A stretch of 21,727 nt of DNA from JBBSHJ01 sp038253135 (GCA_038253135.1 JBBSHJ010000053.1:1-21727), one strand, 5' to 3'; counted from the first letter of the stretch, positions 6,935 through 15,236 are shown. Program-made: numbers and translations. The notes: a model not told the origin generated them from the letters alone.

Positions 6935-8140
6935 GTGAGCGCACCAGCGATCGGACTGGATGAGCACTCGCACATCGGCGGCCGTACGGTGCGGCCGGGC
7001 GTGGAGTCCCACCTGCACCCGGCCGCCTCGTTCGACGTGTCGGCGCATGCCGTGCCCACCGGCCGAGAAGAGGTGTGGCGCTACACGCCGCTCAAGCGGT
7101 TGCGCGGGCTGCACGCCGACGCGAGCTTCGAGCCGAGCGCTATCTACTGCACGTGGACCGAGCACGCCGACGTGACGATCCGCACCGTCGGTGGCCCACC
7201 GGATCAGGAGGCGGAGCGCAGGGAGCTGCGCGGCTCCTCGGGCTTCGTGCCGACCGACCGCCTCAGCGCGCGGATCCTGGCCGAGGCACCGTCATCGCTG
7301 CTGGTCGACGTACCCGATAACGCCGTGGTCACCGAGCCGATCGTCGTGTCGTTGACCGGCACCGACTCGGCCGTCACCGAGGCCGGTCACATCGTGGTGC
7401 GGTTCGGCCCCTACTCCCAGGCCGACGTGATCCTGGCGCACACGGGGTCCTCGACGCTGGCGCATGTCGTCGAGGTCCTCGCCGGCGAGGGCGCCAGGGT
7501 GTCCGTGACCTCGTTGCAGGAATGGGCTGACGACACGGTCCACGTGGCCCATCACCACGTCTCGGTCGGCCGCGACGCGCGCGTCAAGCACGCCGCACTC
7601 ACCTTCGGCGGTGACGTCGTGCGCATCACCACGTCGACGGCGTACGACGGCCCGGGCGGCACGGCCGAGCTGTACGGCCTGTACTACGCCGACGAGGGGC
7701 AGCACCTCGAGCATCGGATCTTCATCGATCACGACGCACCCAACTGCACGTCCGACGCGCTCTACAAGGGCGCCCTGCAGGGCGACGAGGCGCATACCGT
7801 CTGGGTGGGAGACGTCCTCATCCGCAAGAGCGCGGAGGGCACCAAGACCTACGAGATGAACCGCAACCTGCTGCTCACCGACGGCGCGCGGGCCGACTCC
7901 GTCCCTAACCTCGAGATCGAGACCGGGGAGATCATCGGGGCCGGGCACGCCAGCTCGAGCGGGCGGTTCGACGACGAGCAGCTGTTCTACCTGCGCTCGC
8001 GGGGCATTCCCGAGGACGTGGCACGCCGGCTGGTCGTGCGCGGATTCTTCAGCGAGGTGCTGCGCCGGCTCGGCGTCGACGCGCTGCACGAGCGGATCAC
8101 CACCGCGATCGAGCGCGAGCTCGCGGTGACCGGTCAATGA
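6935..8140 (+). CDS. sufD: SufD, Fe-S scaffold subunit
   Basis: Partner of SufB in the SufB-SufC2-SufD complex, needed for iron acquisition by the scaffold. From the GTG at 6935 it has 401 residues, close to the mycobacterial SufD length, and begins VSAPAIGLDE. The frame is open upstream to a TTG at 6848, overlapping the end of sufB, but the added 29 residues do not resemble the family. Recognisable blocks are EEVWRYTPLKRLRGLH, EWADDTVHVAHHHV, LYYADEGQHLEHRIFIDH, ALQGDEAHTVWVGD, the highly conserved ADSVPNLEIETGEIIGAGHA with its conserved His, and FDDEQLFYLRSRGIPEDVAR. GGGAAGG about 10-16 bases upstream of 6935 could serve as ribosome site. The stop overlaps the Rieske ferredoxin start by ATGA. 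Confidence 0.95.
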   Translation: MSAPAIGLDEHSHIGGRTVRPGVESHLHPAASFDVSAHAVPTGREEVWRYTPLKRLRGLHADASFEPSAIYCTWTEHADVTIRTVGGPPDQEAERRELRGSSGFVPTDRLSARILAEAPSSLLVDVPDNAVVTEPIVVSLTGTDSAVTEAGHIVVRFGPYSQADVILAHTGSSTLAHVVEVLAGEGARVSVTSLQEWADDTVHVAHHHVSVGRDARVKHAALTFGGDVVRITTSTAYDGPGGTAELYGLYYADEGQHLEHRIFIDHDAPNCTSDALYKGALQGDEAHTVWVGDVLIRKSAEGTKTYEMNRNLLLTDGARADSVPNLEIETGEIIGAGHASSSGRFDDEQLFYLRSRGIPEDVARRLVVRGFFSEVLRRLGVDALHERITTAIERELAVTGQ

Positions 8141-8478
8141 CGACGACCGCATCCGCCGTGCGCGCGTGCCCGCTGGCCGACGTACCCGAGGACGGTGCCG
8201 TTCACGTCGACCTCGACGGCACGCCGGTCGCCATCGTCAAGAGCGACGGTGAGCTCTATGCGATCTATGACGTCTGCTCGCACGAGGAGGTGCCGCTCTC
8301 GGAGGGGGACGTCGACGGTACGACGATCGAGTGCTGGCTGCACGGCTCCTGCTTCGACCTCATGACCGGAGCGCCGACGGCCCTGCCGGCCAGCAAGCCG
8401 GTGCCCGTCTATCCCGTCACCGTCGAGGGTGACGACATTTACGTAGACCTGACTGCACAGAGCGCAGAGGAGAAATAG
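8137..8478 (+). CDS. Rieske [2Fe-2S] ferredoxin in suf operon
   Basis: Small soluble electron-transfer protein of 113 residues. It has the Rieske ligand pattern C47-S-H49 and C66-W-L-H69 (VCSHEEVPL and ECWLHGSCFD), spaced as in ferredoxin subunits of non-haem oxygenases such as BphF/NirD-like proteins. There is no signal peptide. The ATG overlaps the sufD stop (ATGA) and the stop lies 2 bases before the sufC GTG, so it is made within the suf message. It has no counterpart in the M. tuberculosis suf operon but occurs at this place in several other actinobacterial groups. The function is not established: it could supply electrons for cluster assembly or be a client of it. Confidence 0.92.
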   Translation: MTTTASAVRACPLADVPEDGAVHVDLDGTPVAIVKSDGELYAIYDVCSHEEVPLSEGDVDGTTIECWLHGSCFDLMTGAPTALPASKPVPVYPVTVEGDDIYVDLTAQSAEEK

Positions 8479-8480
8479 CA

Positions 8481-9266
8481 GTGGCAATCCTTAAAATCCG
8501 TGGCTTGCGGGTCAATGTCGAGGGCACCGACGAGGGAAGCAGGGAAATCCTGTCCGGCGTCGACCTCACCGTGAGTTCGGGCGAGACCCACGCCCTGATG
8601 GGTCCCAACGGATCCGGCAAGTCGACGCTGGCCTACTCGATCGCCGGCCACCCGAAATACACCGTCACCGGCGGCACCGTCACCCTCGACGGCGCCGACG
8701 TCCTGGCGATGAAGGTCGACGAGCGGGCGAGGGCCGGGCTGTTCCTTGCGATGCAGTACCCCGTCGAGGTCCCGGGAGTGTCGACGACCAACTTCCTGCG
8801 CACCGCCGCAACCGCGGTCCGCGGCGAAGCGCCGAAGCTGCGCACATGGATCAAGGAAGTCAATGCGGCGATGGAGAAGCTGCAGATCGACGAGTCCTTC
8901 TCCGAGCGCAGCGTCAACGAGGGATTCTCCGGCGGGGAGAAGAAGCGGCACGAGATCCTGCAGCTTGCCCTGCTCAAGCCGAAGATCGCGATCCTTGACG
9001 AGACCGACTCCGGCCTCGACGTGGACGCGCTGCGGATCGTGGCGGAGGGGGTCAACGCCGCCCGCGCCGAGAACAACCTCGGCACGTTGCTGATCACGCA
9101 CTACCCGCGGATCCTCAACTACATCAGGCCTGACGTCGTGCACGTCTTCTACAAGGGCAGGGTCGTCGAGACCGGCGGACCCGAGCTGGCCGAGGCCATC
9201 GAGCGGGACGGTTACGTGCGTTTCGGCGAGCCCAGCCCGGCCGCGGCCGCGGTCGCGGCGCACTGA
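8481..9266 (+). CDS. sufC: SufC, ATPase of the SufBCD complex
   Basis: ABC-type ATPase that binds SufB and SufD and drives the conformational change required for cluster assembly; it is not a transporter. The 261 residues include Walker A GPNGSGKST (41-49), Q-loop Gln92 (AMQYPVEVPGV, a SufC hallmark), signature FSGGEKKRHEI (149-159), Walker B IAILDETDSGLD (169-180) and switch His207 (LLITHYPRIL). The GTG at 8481 follows AGAGGAG, a good ribosome site within the end of the ferredoxin gene. The final residues are an Ala-rich tail. The gene is 18 bases upstream of sufS. Confidence 0.98.
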   Translation: MAILKIRGLRVNVEGTDEGSREILSGVDLTVSSGETHALMGPNGSGKSTLAYSIAGHPKYTVTGGTVTLDGADVLAMKVDERARAGLFLAMQYPVEVPGVSTTNFLRTAATAVRGEAPKLRTWIKEVNAAMEKLQIDESFSERSVNEGFSGGEKKRHEILQLALLKPKIAILDETDSGLDVDALRIVAEGVNAARAENNLGTLLITHYPRILNYIRPDVVHVFYKGRVVETGGPELAEAIERDGYVRFGEPSPAAAAVAAH

Positions 9267-9284
9267 TAGGGAGATGATCCGGCT

Positions 9285-10565
9285 GTGAGCGCTCCGGTCC
9301 TCGGTGACGCCGTGCGGGCGTACGACGTCGAGGCAATCCGCAAGGACTTCCCGATCCTGCATCGTCAGGTGCGAAACGGAAAGGACCTGATCTACCTCGA
9401 CTCCGGGGCCACGTCGCAGAAGCCCATGGCCGTGCTCGACGCCGAGCGCGAGTTCTACGAGCGGCACAACGCCGCCGCCCACCGAGGCGCGCACCAGCTC
9501 GCCGAGGAAGCCACCGAGGCCTATGAGGGTGCCCGGTCGGCGGTGGCCCGCTTCATCGGCGCCGCCGACGACGAGGTCGTCTTCACCAAGAGCACGACCG
9601 AGGCGATCAATCTCGTCGCGTATGCGATGGGCAACGCCACGACCGCGGGTCCCGACGCGGCCCGGTTCGCGGTCGCGCCCGGCGACGAGATCGTCGTCAC
9701 CGAGATGGAGCACCACGCCAACCTGGTCCCGTGGCAGGAGCTGTGCCGGCGTACCGGCGCGACGCTGAGATGGTTCGGCCTCACCGACGACGGCCGGCTC
9801 GATCTCGCCGACGACATCATCACCAGCCGCACCAAGGTGGTGGCGCTGACCCATCAGTCCAACGTGCTCGGCACCGTCAACCCCGTGCCCGCGATCGCCG
9901 AGCGCGCGCACGCGGTCGGTGCCCTCCTCGTCGTCGACGGTGCGCAGTCGGTGCCGCACCAGCCGGTCGATGTCGCGACCCTCGGAGCGGACTTCCTCGC
10001 CTTCTCCGGGCACAAGATGTGCGGTCCGACCGGCGTCGGCGTGCTCTGGGGCCGGCGCGAGCTGCTGACCGCGATGCCGCCGTTCCTGACCGGCGGCTCG
10101 ATGATCGAGATCGTCCGGATGGAGGGCTCCACCTACCTCCCACCACCGCAGCGCTTCGAGGCGGGAGTGCCCAACATGGCCCAGGCCGTGGGCCTTGCCG
10201 CGGCTGTGGACTACCTGACGTCCATCAGCATGTCGGCCATCGCCGACCACGAGCTGGCGCTGACGTCCTACGCGCTGCACCGCATCGGTGCGATCGACCG
10301 GGTGCGGATCATCGGACCGACCGATCCCGACGACCGGGGCGGTGCGGTGTCCTTCGTCCTGGACGGGATCCACCCGCACGATGTCGGTCAGGTGCTCGAC
10401 GACCTCGGCATCGCGGTGCGGACGGGCCACCATTGCGCCTGGCCGGCCGCGCGCCGGTTCGGCGTGCCCGGCACGACCCGCGCGAGCTTCTACCTCTACA
10501 CCACACTGGCCGAGATCGACGCGCTCGCGGAAGGAATTGAGGCCGTGAAGAGGTTCTTCGCCTGA
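9285..10565 (+). CDS. sufS: SufS cysteine desulfurase (class V, PLP)
   Basis: PLP enzyme that removes sulfur from L-cysteine as a persulfide and passes it to SufU. The 426 residues show YLDSGATSQKP (38-47), the substrate/PLP region EMEHHANLVPWQ (140-151), VVDGAQSVPH, the PLP lysine K244 in FLAFSGHKMCGPTGVGVLWG, and the active-site persulfide cysteine C384 in RTGHHCAWPAARR. The short active-site loop and pairing with sufU mark it as a SufU-dependent group II desulfurase. GTG start at 9285 with AGGGAG about 12 bases upstream. The stop overlaps the sufU start by one base (TGATG), so translation is coupled. Confidence 0.98.
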   Translation: MSAPVLGDAVRAYDVEAIRKDFPILHRQVRNGKDLIYLDSGATSQKPMAVLDAEREFYERHNAAAHRGAHQLAEEATEAYEGARSAVARFIGAADDEVVFTKSTTEAINLVAYAMGNATTAGPDAARFAVAPGDEIVVTEMEHHANLVPWQELCRRTGATLRWFGLTDDGRLDLADDIITSRTKVVALTHQSNVLGTVNPVPAIAERAHAVGALLVVDGAQSVPHQPVDVATLGADFLAFSGHKMCGPTGVGVLWGRRELLTAMPPFLTGGSMIEIVRMEGSTYLPPPQRFEAGVPNMAQAVGLAAAVDYLTSISMSAIADHELALTSYALHRIGAIDRVRIIGPTDPDDRGGAVSFVLDGIHPHDVGQVLDDLGIAVRTGHHCAWPAARRFGVPGTTRASFYLYTTLAEIDALAEGIEAVKRFFA

Positions 10566-11059
10566 TGCAACTCGAATCGATGTACCAGGAGATCATCCTG
10601 GACCACTACAAGAACCCGCACGGCAAGGGCCTGCAGGAGCCCTATGACGCCGAGACGCACCACGTCAACCCGACCTGCGGCGACGAGGTGACGCTGCGGG
10701 TCAAGCTCGACGGTGACACCGTGACGCGGCTGTCGTACGACGGCGTCGGCTGCTCCATCAGCCAGGCGTCGGAGTCGGTGCTCGCCGATCTCGTCACCGG
10801 CAAGACCGTCGCCGAGTCGTTCTCGACGATGGATTCGTTCGTCCAGATGATGCAGTCCAGGGGCGCCGTGGAGCCGGACGAGGATGTCCTCGACGACGCG
10901 GTCGCGTTTATCGGCGTCGCGAAATACCCGGCGCGGATCAAATGCGCACTGCTCGGCTGGATGGCATTCAAAGACGCGGTGGCGCAGGCGCTGGCAGCCA
11001 GCGGGCGCGCAGAGCAAGTCCGCATCCCGGAGCGAACCCCAGCGGGAGGATCGCAATGA
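10565..11059 (+). CDS. sufU: SufU zinc-dependent sulfurtransferase
   Basis: Accepts persulfide sulfur from SufS by zinc-ligand swapping and delivers it to the SufB scaffold. The 164 residues begin with the typical LESMYQEIILDHYKNPHGKG and contain C38, D40, C63 and C127 (NPTCGDEV, GVGCSISQAS, RIKCALLGW), matching the zinc-binding Cys/Asp/Cys/Cys set of Bacillus SufU. Length and the insertion before the last cysteine fit SufU rather than IscU. The start overlaps the sufS stop (TGATG) and the stop overlaps sufT by ATGA. The last 15 residues are poorly ordered in appearance. Confidence 0.97.
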   Translation: MQLESMYQEIILDHYKNPHGKGLQEPYDAETHHVNPTCGDEVTLRVKLDGDTVTRLSYDGVGCSISQASESVLADLVTGKTVAESFSTMDSFVQMMQSRGAVEPDEDVLDDAVAFIGVAKYPARIKCALLGWMAFKDAVAQALAASGRAEQVRIPERTPAGGSQ

Positions 11060-11454
11060 CTCCAGAAGCAGCGAGCCCAGAAGCAATGAGCCCAGAAGCA
11101 GTCAGCCCAGAAGCAGCGGCCGCCGGTACGACGGCCGCGGTCGACGACGTCGAGGAGGCGATGCGCGATGTCGTCGATCCCGAGCTCGGCATCAACGTCG
11201 TCGACCTCGGCCTCGTCTACGGGATCACCGTGGGGGAGGACAACGTCGCGACCATCGACATGACCCTGACGTCGGCCGCCTGCCCACTGACCGACATGAT
11301 CGAGGACCAGACCCGCAGCGCGCTGACCGGCGGCCCGGGCGAGCCGCTCCTCGCCGACTTCCGGATCAACTGGGTCTGGATGCCGCCGTGGGGGCCGGAC
11401 AAGATCACCGATGACGGCCGGCAGCAGCTGCGCGCCCTCGGCTTCAACGTCTGA
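11056..11454 (+). CDS. sufT: SufT, MIP18/DUF59-family Fe-S maturation factor
   Basis: Small cytoplasmic protein of 132 residues that assists Fe-S protein maturation, related to PaaD/MIP18. The DUF59 domain runs from about residue 30: EEAMRDVVDPELGINVVDLG, then MTLTSAACPLTDMIEDQ with conserved C76 and WVWMPPWGPDKIT near the end. I chose the ATG at 11056 because it overlaps the sufU stop (ATGA) and follows GGGAGGA; the frame stays open further upstream inside sufU. The first 22 residues are a repetitive (S/T)PEA tract not expected in the family (see repeat entry). Last gene of the suf operon: the next gene converges with only 7 bases between stops. Confidence 0.95.
   Translation: MTPEAASPEAMSPEAVSPEAAAAGTTAAVDDVEEAMRDVVDPELGINVVDLGLVYGITVGEDNVATIDMTLTSAACPLTDMIEDQTRSALTGGPGEPLLADFRINWVWMPPWGPDKITDDGRQQLRALGFNV
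11059..11118 (+). repeat. 15-bp tandem repeat, 4 copies, in sufT 5' end
   Basis: Four consecutive 15-base units built on agCCCAGAAGCA plus a variable codon (GCG, ATG, GTC, GCG; first unit ACTCCAGAAGCA) encode TPEAA-SPEAM-SPEAV-SPEAA. The AGAAGCA codons are less GC-rich than the surrounding sequence. Because the unit is a multiple of three, copy-number change would lengthen or shorten the N-terminus without frameshift. Confidence 0.9.
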
Positions 11455-11461
11455 CCAGTCT

Positions 11462-11965
11462 TCAACCGGCGGCCGGGTCCGTCACCGCCACAGCGATCGT
11501 GACCCGCGACGGCTTCCCCTTGCACGCGCACAACGGCCGGGTGGCCGCGCTCAGGGTCGCTGTGCCGGCCCGTACGCCGCGCAGCGTCGCGGTCATCGTG
11601 GTCGACCCGACGTACACCGGGCTCTGCTGCACGATGCGCACGACGGCCGCGGCCGATGACCGCAGCGGTTCGACGTAGTTGTCGTTCATATCGAGCCCAC
11701 CCAGGCGGACCGTCACCTGCTGCCCCGCGCCGAGGGTGATCCGCCCGGGATAGCGCTCGAACGCCGTCACCGGCCGGCGCGACGCCGCGGCGGCGCCCGT
11801 TTGGTGGCTTGGTTTCCGGTTCCCCGATCCGCTCGCGTCGCCGCGCGCCGCGCATCCGGCGAGCACCACGCCGAGCACGAGCGCGAGCAGTGACCCGCCC
11901 AGGCGGCCCGCGTCCGCACCGGGGCCGCCCAGCCGCTGACAGTTCACGCCGCCATCGTTGGTCAT
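11462..11965 (-). CDS. Putative lipoprotein with Ig-like beta domain
   Basis: Function unknown. From the ATG at 11965 the product has 167 residues. It opens with a signal segment (SLLALVLGVVLAGC) and lipobox L-A-G-C with Cys38, so it is probably a lipid-anchored cell-surface protein. After a Ser/Gly/Ala linker comes one all-beta-looking domain with RITLGAGQQVTVRLGG, EPLRSSAAAVVRI and TATLRGVRAGTATLSA, reminiscent of bacterial Ig-like (Big-type) folds, and a late C-A-C motif. The frame is open upstream to 12079 and an in-frame GTG follows at residue 7, so the exact start is uncertain; no strong ribosome site is visible. It converges on sufT with a 7-base gap. Confidence 0.7.
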   Translation of the reverse strand: MTNDGGVNCQRLGGPGADAGRLGGSLLALVLGVVLAGCAARGDASGSGNRKPSHQTGAAAASRRPVTAFERYPGRITLGAGQQVTVRLGGLDMNDNYVEPLRSSAAAVVRIVQQSPVYVGSTTMTATLRGVRAGTATLSAATRPLCACKGKPSRVTIAVAVTDPAAG

Positions 11966-12094
11966 GATGCCGGCGATAGCAAGGAGATCGGCGGCGTGAT
12001 CATGGTGTGACCCTGGCGTTATCGCGGCGTGGCCGGGCTTTGGCCGCGTTCGGACGGATTGCCGACCGGGACGCGACACACCTCATTTGGCGTC

Positions 12095-12123
12095 TTGCCC
12101 CTCTGCTGGAGCCGGTCTACCGT
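12095..12123 (+). promoter_or_regulatory. Candidate promoter of the peptide importer operon
   Basis: TTGCCC (12095-12100) and TACCGT (12118-12123), 17 bases apart, fit the actinobacterial housekeeping -35 and TAnnnT -10 pattern. Transcription would start near 12130, just at an inverted repeat, leaving a leader of about 100 bases before the ATG at 12230. The rest of the 11966-12229 gap shows no gene. Confidence 0.4.
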
Positions 12124-12131
12124 GCGATCCA

Positions 12132-12163
12132 CATCAAAGAGCCGGGCGGTGGGTTCTTTGATG
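12132..12163 (+). promoter_or_regulatory. Inverted repeat CATCAAAGA-N14-TCTTTGATG
   Basis: A perfect 9-bp AT-containing inverted repeat, extended by two more pairs after one mismatch, with a 14-base GC-rich spacer. It lies right at the predicted transcription start of the importer operon and could be an operator or a leader hairpin. An AT-rich palindrome in this GC-rich DNA is less likely to be chance than a GC one. Confidence 0.5.
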
Positions 12164-12229
12164 CGGGATGTCCAGCCGGGCGAGCGATCTGAGGCGCTCC
12201 GCTCTCGAACAGGGGCAAGGTGACCGAAC

Positions 12230-14116
12230 ATGGCAGACGACCGTTTCGAGCAGAAGGACAAGGTTGTCGATCCGGCCCAAGCCGGCGAGTTCCCGCGGCG
12301 GCGGGCCCTGACGGCCGGAGCGACCGTCGGTGTCGGCGTGGTGGCAGCGTCCGCTCTGGCCGCGTGTTCGAACAAGAAGAAGAGCTTCAGTGGCAACGCC
12401 AAGTCGCCCGCTGGTGGCGGTGGCGCAAACGGCGGGGGCGGTGCAAACGGCGGCGGTGGCAACAGCGTCCAGGGGAACGGCACCGGCGTCTCGCCGACCG
12501 CGCGCAACCAGACCGTGATCATCGACCAGTCGGAGATGACCGTCTTCGACCGGTTCAACCCCTACATCCCGAACGGGGAGAACTACCAGGGCGGCCTGGG
12601 GCAGGTCTGCAAGGAATACATGTGGTATCTCAACCTGGCGACGGGCGAGCTCAAGGCCTGGCAGGGCAAGAGCTGGTCCTACGCGAACGGCAACAAGCAG
12701 CTCACGCTCAACCTCAACCCGAAGGTCAAGTGGAACGACGGCAAGCCGTTCACTTCCGCCGACGTCGCGTTCACGCTCAACCTGCTGAAGAAGAACCCCT
12801 CCTTGCTCGGCGGAACTCTGACGCAGGAGATCACGAAGATCACCACGCCCAACCCGGCAACGATTGTGATCGACCTCAAGGCACCGAATCCGCGCTACCA
12901 CTACAACTTCATCTGCGGAATCGTCGGCGGCTTCCTCGTCGTGCCACAGCACGTCTGGCAGGGCAAGGACCCGACGAAGTTCGCCAACAAGCCGCCGGTC
13001 TACACGGGTCCCTACAAGTTCAACCGTTCGATTCCCGACCACAAGATGTTCGTCTGGGAGAAAAGCGCGAACTACTGGAACAAGGCTGAACTCGACCCGC
13101 AGCCGAAATACGTCGTCTACCGGACCGCTCCGTCGGCGGACACGGACATTCAGCAGTTCAAGGAGGCCCAGTGCGACCTCGCCGGAGCGCCGAACGTCTA
13201 CCAGCTGGTCAAGAACCTGGTCGACGGCGGCTACAAGAACGCCGTCATCACGCCGATGGTCGACCCGTGCGAGCGGGCCATCCTGATGAACTGCGACCCC
13301 GCCAGGGGACCGTTGGGCGACCCGAAGATCCGCCAGGCGATCTCGGCGCTTGTGGACCGTAAGAAGATCGGCGGCACCATCTGGCCGGTCAATGTGCCGC
13401 CGGCGGTCTACCCGTGGCCGGATTACCCCAACAACAACAAGTGGAACGTGCCTTCGGTCGCGGCGAAATATCCGCTGACCTACGACCAGAAGAAGGCCGA
13501 GAGCCTGCTGGATGCGGCCGGGGCGAAGAAGGGCAGTGGCGGCAAGCGCAGCTACAAGGGCAAGAAGATGAGCTTCCAGATCATCACGCCGACCACCACC
13601 AACGACCCGGAGTACTTCATCGCCCAGCTGCTGGCCACCGATCTGAAGAAGGTCGGCATCGATGCCTCGGCCAAGGCGCTGGCGAGCGCTGTATACAGCG
13701 ACCAGGTGTCCAAGGGCGAGTATGACCTGCGCTCGGAATGGCTCTGCGGCGAGTTGTTGGACCCACAGCAGCTCTACACGGGATTCCTGTCGAAGAATGC
13801 AGTTCCCCTCGGCAAGCCGGCGACCAACGGCAACGACATGCGACTCAAGTGGCCAGCGCTGGACCGGGACACGGCAAAGCTAACGGCGCTTCCACCCACG
13901 GACCCGACGGCCAAGCCGATCTTTACGGCCGCGCTCAATGACTGGTACCAAGCGATGCCGGCCGTCCCGTCGGTGCAGACGACGTACACGCACCTGTTCA
14001 ACTCATCGTTCTGGACCGGCTGGCCGACCCAGGACAACCTGTATCAGGTCCCGAACAACTGGTGGGGTCAATTCATGTTCGTGATCGGTGCCCTCAAGGC
14101 GACCGGGAAGAAGTAG
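12230..14116 (+). CDS. Family 5 ABC substrate-binding lipoprotein (peptide/nickel type)
   Basis: Extracellular ligand-binding subunit of the importer encoded by this operon, 628 residues. The N-terminus has RRRALTAG at about 23-30, a hydrophobic stretch, then lipobox L-A-A-C with Cys46; the Arg pair suggests possible Tat export. A Gly/Ala/Asn linker (about 56-85, GGGGAN repeated) precedes the SBP_bac_5 domain, recognisable from FNPYIPNGENYQGG, KVKWNDGKPFTSADVAFTLN, PVYTGPYKF and IRQAISALVDRKKI. The start ATG has AAGGTG about 9 bases upstream. The family carries oligopeptides, dipeptides, nickel chelates or sugars; which one cannot be said here. The first gap in the operon is one base after its stop. 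Confidence 0.93.
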   Translation: MADDRFEQKDKVVDPAQAGEFPRRRALTAGATVGVGVVAASALAACSNKKKSFSGNAKSPAGGGGANGGGGANGGGGNSVQGNGTGVSPTARNQTVIIDQSEMTVFDRFNPYIPNGENYQGGLGQVCKEYMWYLNLATGELKAWQGKSWSYANGNKQLTLNLNPKVKWNDGKPFTSADVAFTLNLLKKNPSLLGGTLTQEITKITTPNPATIVIDLKAPNPRYHYNFICGIVGGFLVVPQHVWQGKDPTKFANKPPVYTGPYKFNRSIPDHKMFVWEKSANYWNKAELDPQPKYVVYRTAPSADTDIQQFKEAQCDLAGAPNVYQLVKNLVDGGYKNAVITPMVDPCERAILMNCDPARGPLGDPKIRQAISALVDRKKIGGTIWPVNVPPAVYPWPDYPNNNKWNVPSVAAKYPLTYDQKKAESLLDAAGAKKGSGGKRSYKGKKMSFQIITPTTTNDPEYFIAQLLATDLKKVGIDASAKALASAVYSDQVSKGEYDLRSEWLCGELLDPQQLYTGFLSKNAVPLGKPATNGNDMRLKWPALDRDTAKLTALPPTDPTAKPIFTAALNDWYQAMPAVPSVQTTYTHLFNSSFWTGWPTQDNLYQVPNNWWGQFMFVIGALKATGKK

Positions 14117-14117
14117 C

Positions 14118-15236
14118 GTGTCGATTGACGCCGCGGCGACCACGCAGGAAGGTCCCGAGAACCCTGCGGGCACTGTCGAAGGTCCCGAGCTCGTCATCGC
14201 GGGGGGAGTGCGCGGATGGCTGGCGATGCATCCGCTGCTCACCTACGCGCTGCGGCGGTTCGTGCTCTACATCTTCACATTGTGGGCAGCGATCTCGGCG
14301 ACCTTCGTCTTCTTCCACCTGATTCCGGGCGATCCCATCGGCGCCTACATCCAGAACCTGCAGACCAACCACATCTACAACGTGTCGGCGAGCCAGCAGG
14401 TCGTGGCGCACTATCGCGCGGTGTTCGGCCTCAACGGCAGCCTGCTGCAACAGTACGTCCATTACTTGTATCAGCTGGTCATCAAGCAGGATCTCGGACC
14501 GTCGCTGATCAACTACCCCGACTCGGCCCAGAAGGTGATCGGCGCCGCGCTGCCGTGGACCATCGGACTGTTGCTGATCTCGACCATCATCGCGTGGGTG
14601 CTCGGCGTATTGATGGGTGCGCTGGCCGGTTGGCGCCGCGAAAATCCGATCTCCGAGGTCGCGACCTACGTGTCGGTCGCGGTCTCCCACATCCCGTTCT
14701 ATTTCATCGGCCTGATGCTGGTCTTCTTCCTTTCCTTCAAGTTGGGCTACTTTCCCAGCGGCTACGCTTACGACGCCAACCTGAAGGCCGGATTTACCTG
14801 GTCCTTCATCAGCAGCGTCATCAATCACGGTGTCCTGCCGGCACTGTCGATCGTGGTCGTCGGAGCGCTCGGAAACCTGCTCGGCATGCGGCAGCAGATG
14901 GTGATGGTCCTCGGCGAGGACTACTTGAGCTTCGCGCACGCCAAGGGCCTGCGCCCGTGGAAGGTCCTGCGCCGCTACGCGATCCCGAACTGCTACCTGC
15001 CGCAGGTCACCGGGCTGCTGATCTCGTTCGGCTTCATCTTCAACGGCAATGTTCTGATCGAGCAGCTGTTCAACTATCCGGGTGTCGGCCACCTGCTGGT
15101 GGCGGCGATCGGACAGCTGGACTACAACACCGTCATGGGGATCACGAACATGTCGATCTTCGTGGTGCTGACGGCGGTCTTCATCGTGGATCTGATCCTG
15201 CCCCTGCTCGATCCGCGCATCAAGTATTCGAGGTAG
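14118..15236 (+). CDS. ABC importer permease, DppB/OppB type
   Basis: Membrane subunit of the importer, 372 residues from the GTG at 14118, one base after the binding-protein stop, with GGGAAG a few bases upstream. About 45 cytoplasmic residues precede the first membrane segment (LTYALRRFVLYIFTLWAAIS). The typical GDP motif follows (FHLIPGDPIGAY), then five more segments, the EAA-like cytoplasmic loop GEDYLSFAHAKGLRPWKVLR for ATPase contact, and the C-terminal FNYPGVGHLLVAAIGQLDYN region. The N-terminal extension is longer than in E. coli DppB, a common actinobacterial feature. It forms a heterodimer with the next gene product. Confidence 0.93.
   Translation: MSIDAAATTQEGPENPAGTVEGPELVIAGGVRGWLAMHPLLTYALRRFVLYIFTLWAAISATFVFFHLIPGDPIGAYIQNLQTNHIYNVSASQQVVAHYRAVFGLNGSLLQQYVHYLYQLVIKQDLGPSLINYPDSAQKVIGAALPWTIGLLLISTIIAWVLGVLMGALAGWRRENPISEVATYVSVAVSHIPFYFIGLMLVFFLSFKLGYFPSGYAYDANLKAGFTWSFISSVINHGVLPALSIVVVGALGNLLGMRQQMVMVLGEDYLSFAHAKGLRPWKVLRRYAIPNCYLPQVTGLLISFGFIFNGNVLIEQLFNYPGVGHLLVAAIGQLDYNTVMGITNMSIFVVLTAVFIVDLILPLLDPRIKYSR

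Noticed and set aside
8439..10433. 664-codon open frame on the minus strand opposite sufC and sufS
   Set aside because: Antisense shadow; no motifs, and the plus-strand genes are unambiguous.
11455..11461. Terminator between sufT and the lipoprotein gene
   Set aside because: Only 7 bases separate the stops and no hairpin with T-run is visible in the flanks.
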